The notes beneath the pieces are model-generated. The model did no database searches, was not told the DNA's origin, and saw only the letters and a program-made list of their open reading frames with translations. Both the position numbers and the translations under genes were made by a program. From the NCBI RefSeq assembly GCF_030068475.1, contig NZ_JAQOSP010000006.1, positions 124,001-188,000 on the forward strand: a stretch of DNA of 64,000 nucleotides, in the 5' to 3' direction. Shown here piece after piece: positions 63,283 to 64,000 of this stretch (within the stretch, counting starts at the first letter, position 1; each line of letters starts with the position of its first letter). Origin of the DNA: Roseofilum acuticapitatum BLCC-M154. Its GTDB lineage: Bacteria > Cyanobacteriota > Cyanobacteriia > Cyanobacteriales > Desertifilaceae.

Positions 63283-64000
63283 AGCCATCCTTGAGAATAT
63301 TAATGATACTTCATATGCCTTGGGATCGCAATTTGGGTGGATCTAGAGTCCAGTTGGAGTTGGCTGATGAGTTCCGTAAAATGGGGCATAGAGTTGAAAA
63401 ATTTGATATCGATGATGCTTTTCCTAATGATAAATCCTCGCGATTGTCTCAATTCACTCGTCCTAGTTTCTCAAGTAAAGCTAAGGGATTTGTTCTAGCT
63501 AATAGTCATCGTTTTGATATTATCGATGCACATCAAGGAAATTTACCCTTTACTAAAGAAGAATTAAACTTTAATGGATTACTGGTTGCGCGATCAGTAG
63601 GATTGTATGCCTTTTGTAAAGAATATTCTAGACTAGAACAAGAGAAGTGGCCCCAGACAAAAAAAGGAAATTTGATTGCCAATACTCTGCGCTCTTGGCG
63701 ACAAGTGAGAGAACATCCTCACTACCTTCGCAGCTTAGAAACTTGTGACTTAATCAATCTTCCCAATGAAGATGAAAAGATTTATATCCAAGAACATTGG
63801 GATCTCGGTGATAAATGTGCCGTCTTTCCCTTCGGATTATCAGAAAAACGACAACAGTTATTTAGTCAAGCTTTACAATCAACAAGCCTTCATCTAAATA
63901 ATAAACAAGTCGTGTTTATTGGGTATTGGGGAAAACGAAAAGGATCTAGAGATTGGTCGGAAATATTACACCTTACAAAAACGCAAATACCAGATGTAAA
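63279..64000 (+). CDS. Glycosyltransferase (GT4-like), 3' end beyond the window
   Basis: The reading frame starts with ATG at 63279, overlapping the stop of the preceding GT4 gene, and is still open at the window edge (240 codons). The N-terminus (MILHMPWDRNLGGSRVQLEL) fits a GT-B N-terminal domain, and late in the fragment KQVVFIGYWGKRKGSRDW corresponds to the start of the GT4 C-terminal domain. It is truncated only by the window. Confidence 0.75.
   Translation, partial: MKPSLRILMILHMPWDRNLGGSRVQLELADEFRKMGHRVEKFDIDDAFPNDKSSRLSQFTRPSFSSKAKGFVLANSHRFDIIDAHQGNLPFTKEELNFNGLLVARSVGLYAFCKEYSRLEQEKWPQTKKGNLIANTLRSWRQVREHPHYLRSLETCDLINLPNEDEKIYIQEHWDLGDKCAVFPFGLSEKRQQLFSQALQSTSLHLNNKQVVFIGYWGKRKGSRDWSEILHLTKTQIPDV

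Noticed and set aside
1-64000. tRNA, rRNA, CRISPR or complete insertion sequence
   Set aside because: No T-arm/acceptor pattern of a tRNA, no rRNA core, no array of spaced repeats and no transposase were recognised on either strand.

Overview
The window reads as chromosomal DNA of a cyanobacterium, most likely a filamentous one. The octamer GCGATCGC (HIP1 type) recurs throughout. Cyanobacterial hallmark genes are present: chlH, ndhO, a one-helix high-light-inducible protein, a cyAbrB regulator, and an hpsA-D hormogonium polysaccharide/pseudopilin operon. No rRNA, tRNA, CRISPR array or intact insertion sequence was recognised.

Layout. 1-1 kb: a tiny one-helix membrane ORF and a conserved hypothetical. 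1.0-6.0 kb: a two-gene operon coding for a Ser/Thr kinase-SF1 helicase fusion and a phospholipase-D-type nuclease, the architecture of the type I Mokosh anti-phage system. 6.1-16 kb: housekeeping and conserved genes (SWIM protein, VWA protein, PyrR, CobD, Rrf2 and cyAbrB regulators, GT39 transferase, several cyanobacterial hypotheticals, a TPR protein). 16.1-17.3 kb: a repeat-rich stretch around rpmB (L28) with heptameric tandem repeats and repeated hairpins. 17.3-25.6 kb: hpsA-hpsB-hpsC-hpsD. 25.7-28.0 kb: malate dehydrogenase, NdhO and an ArgRS-like protein without catalytic core. 28.1-32.0 kb: a seven-gene, tightly overlapping Mrp-type cation/proton antiporter operon with only one large antiporter-like subunit. 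33.3 kb: an rRNA pseudouridine synthase.

34.2-45.3 kb: a complete chemosensory operon, cheY-cheA-cheW-mcp-(PAS+HEAT protein)-cheR-cheB-cheC, with a soluble receptor and with the adaptation enzymes CheR, CheB and CheC. 45.3-45.8 kb: a gene-free stretch with a dense, apparently pseudoknotted RNA-like structure, here proposed as a structured ncRNA that may be an orphan HEARO/omega-RNA. 45.8-49.9 kb: chlH. 50.2-50.9 kb: a UPF0175/DUF3368 toxin-antitoxin-like pair. 51.0 kb: a 47-residue Hlip. 51.2-55.5 kb: alpha/beta hydrolase, DUF819 transporter, and a DUF1611/dipeptide epimerase (DgcN/DgcA-like) pair. 55.7 kb to the end: an ABC-transporter-dependent surface-polysaccharide locus (Wzm/Wzt, UDP-galactopyranose-mutase-like flavoprotein, glycosyltransferases, methyltransferase). 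It turns visibly AT-rich after about 57 kb and runs off the right edge.

The strongest candidates for a second look are the Mokosh-type defence operon (1048-6004), the structured RNA upstream of chlH (about 45498-45672), the che operon with a 1067-residue PAS-HEAT protein, and the reduced Mrp operon.
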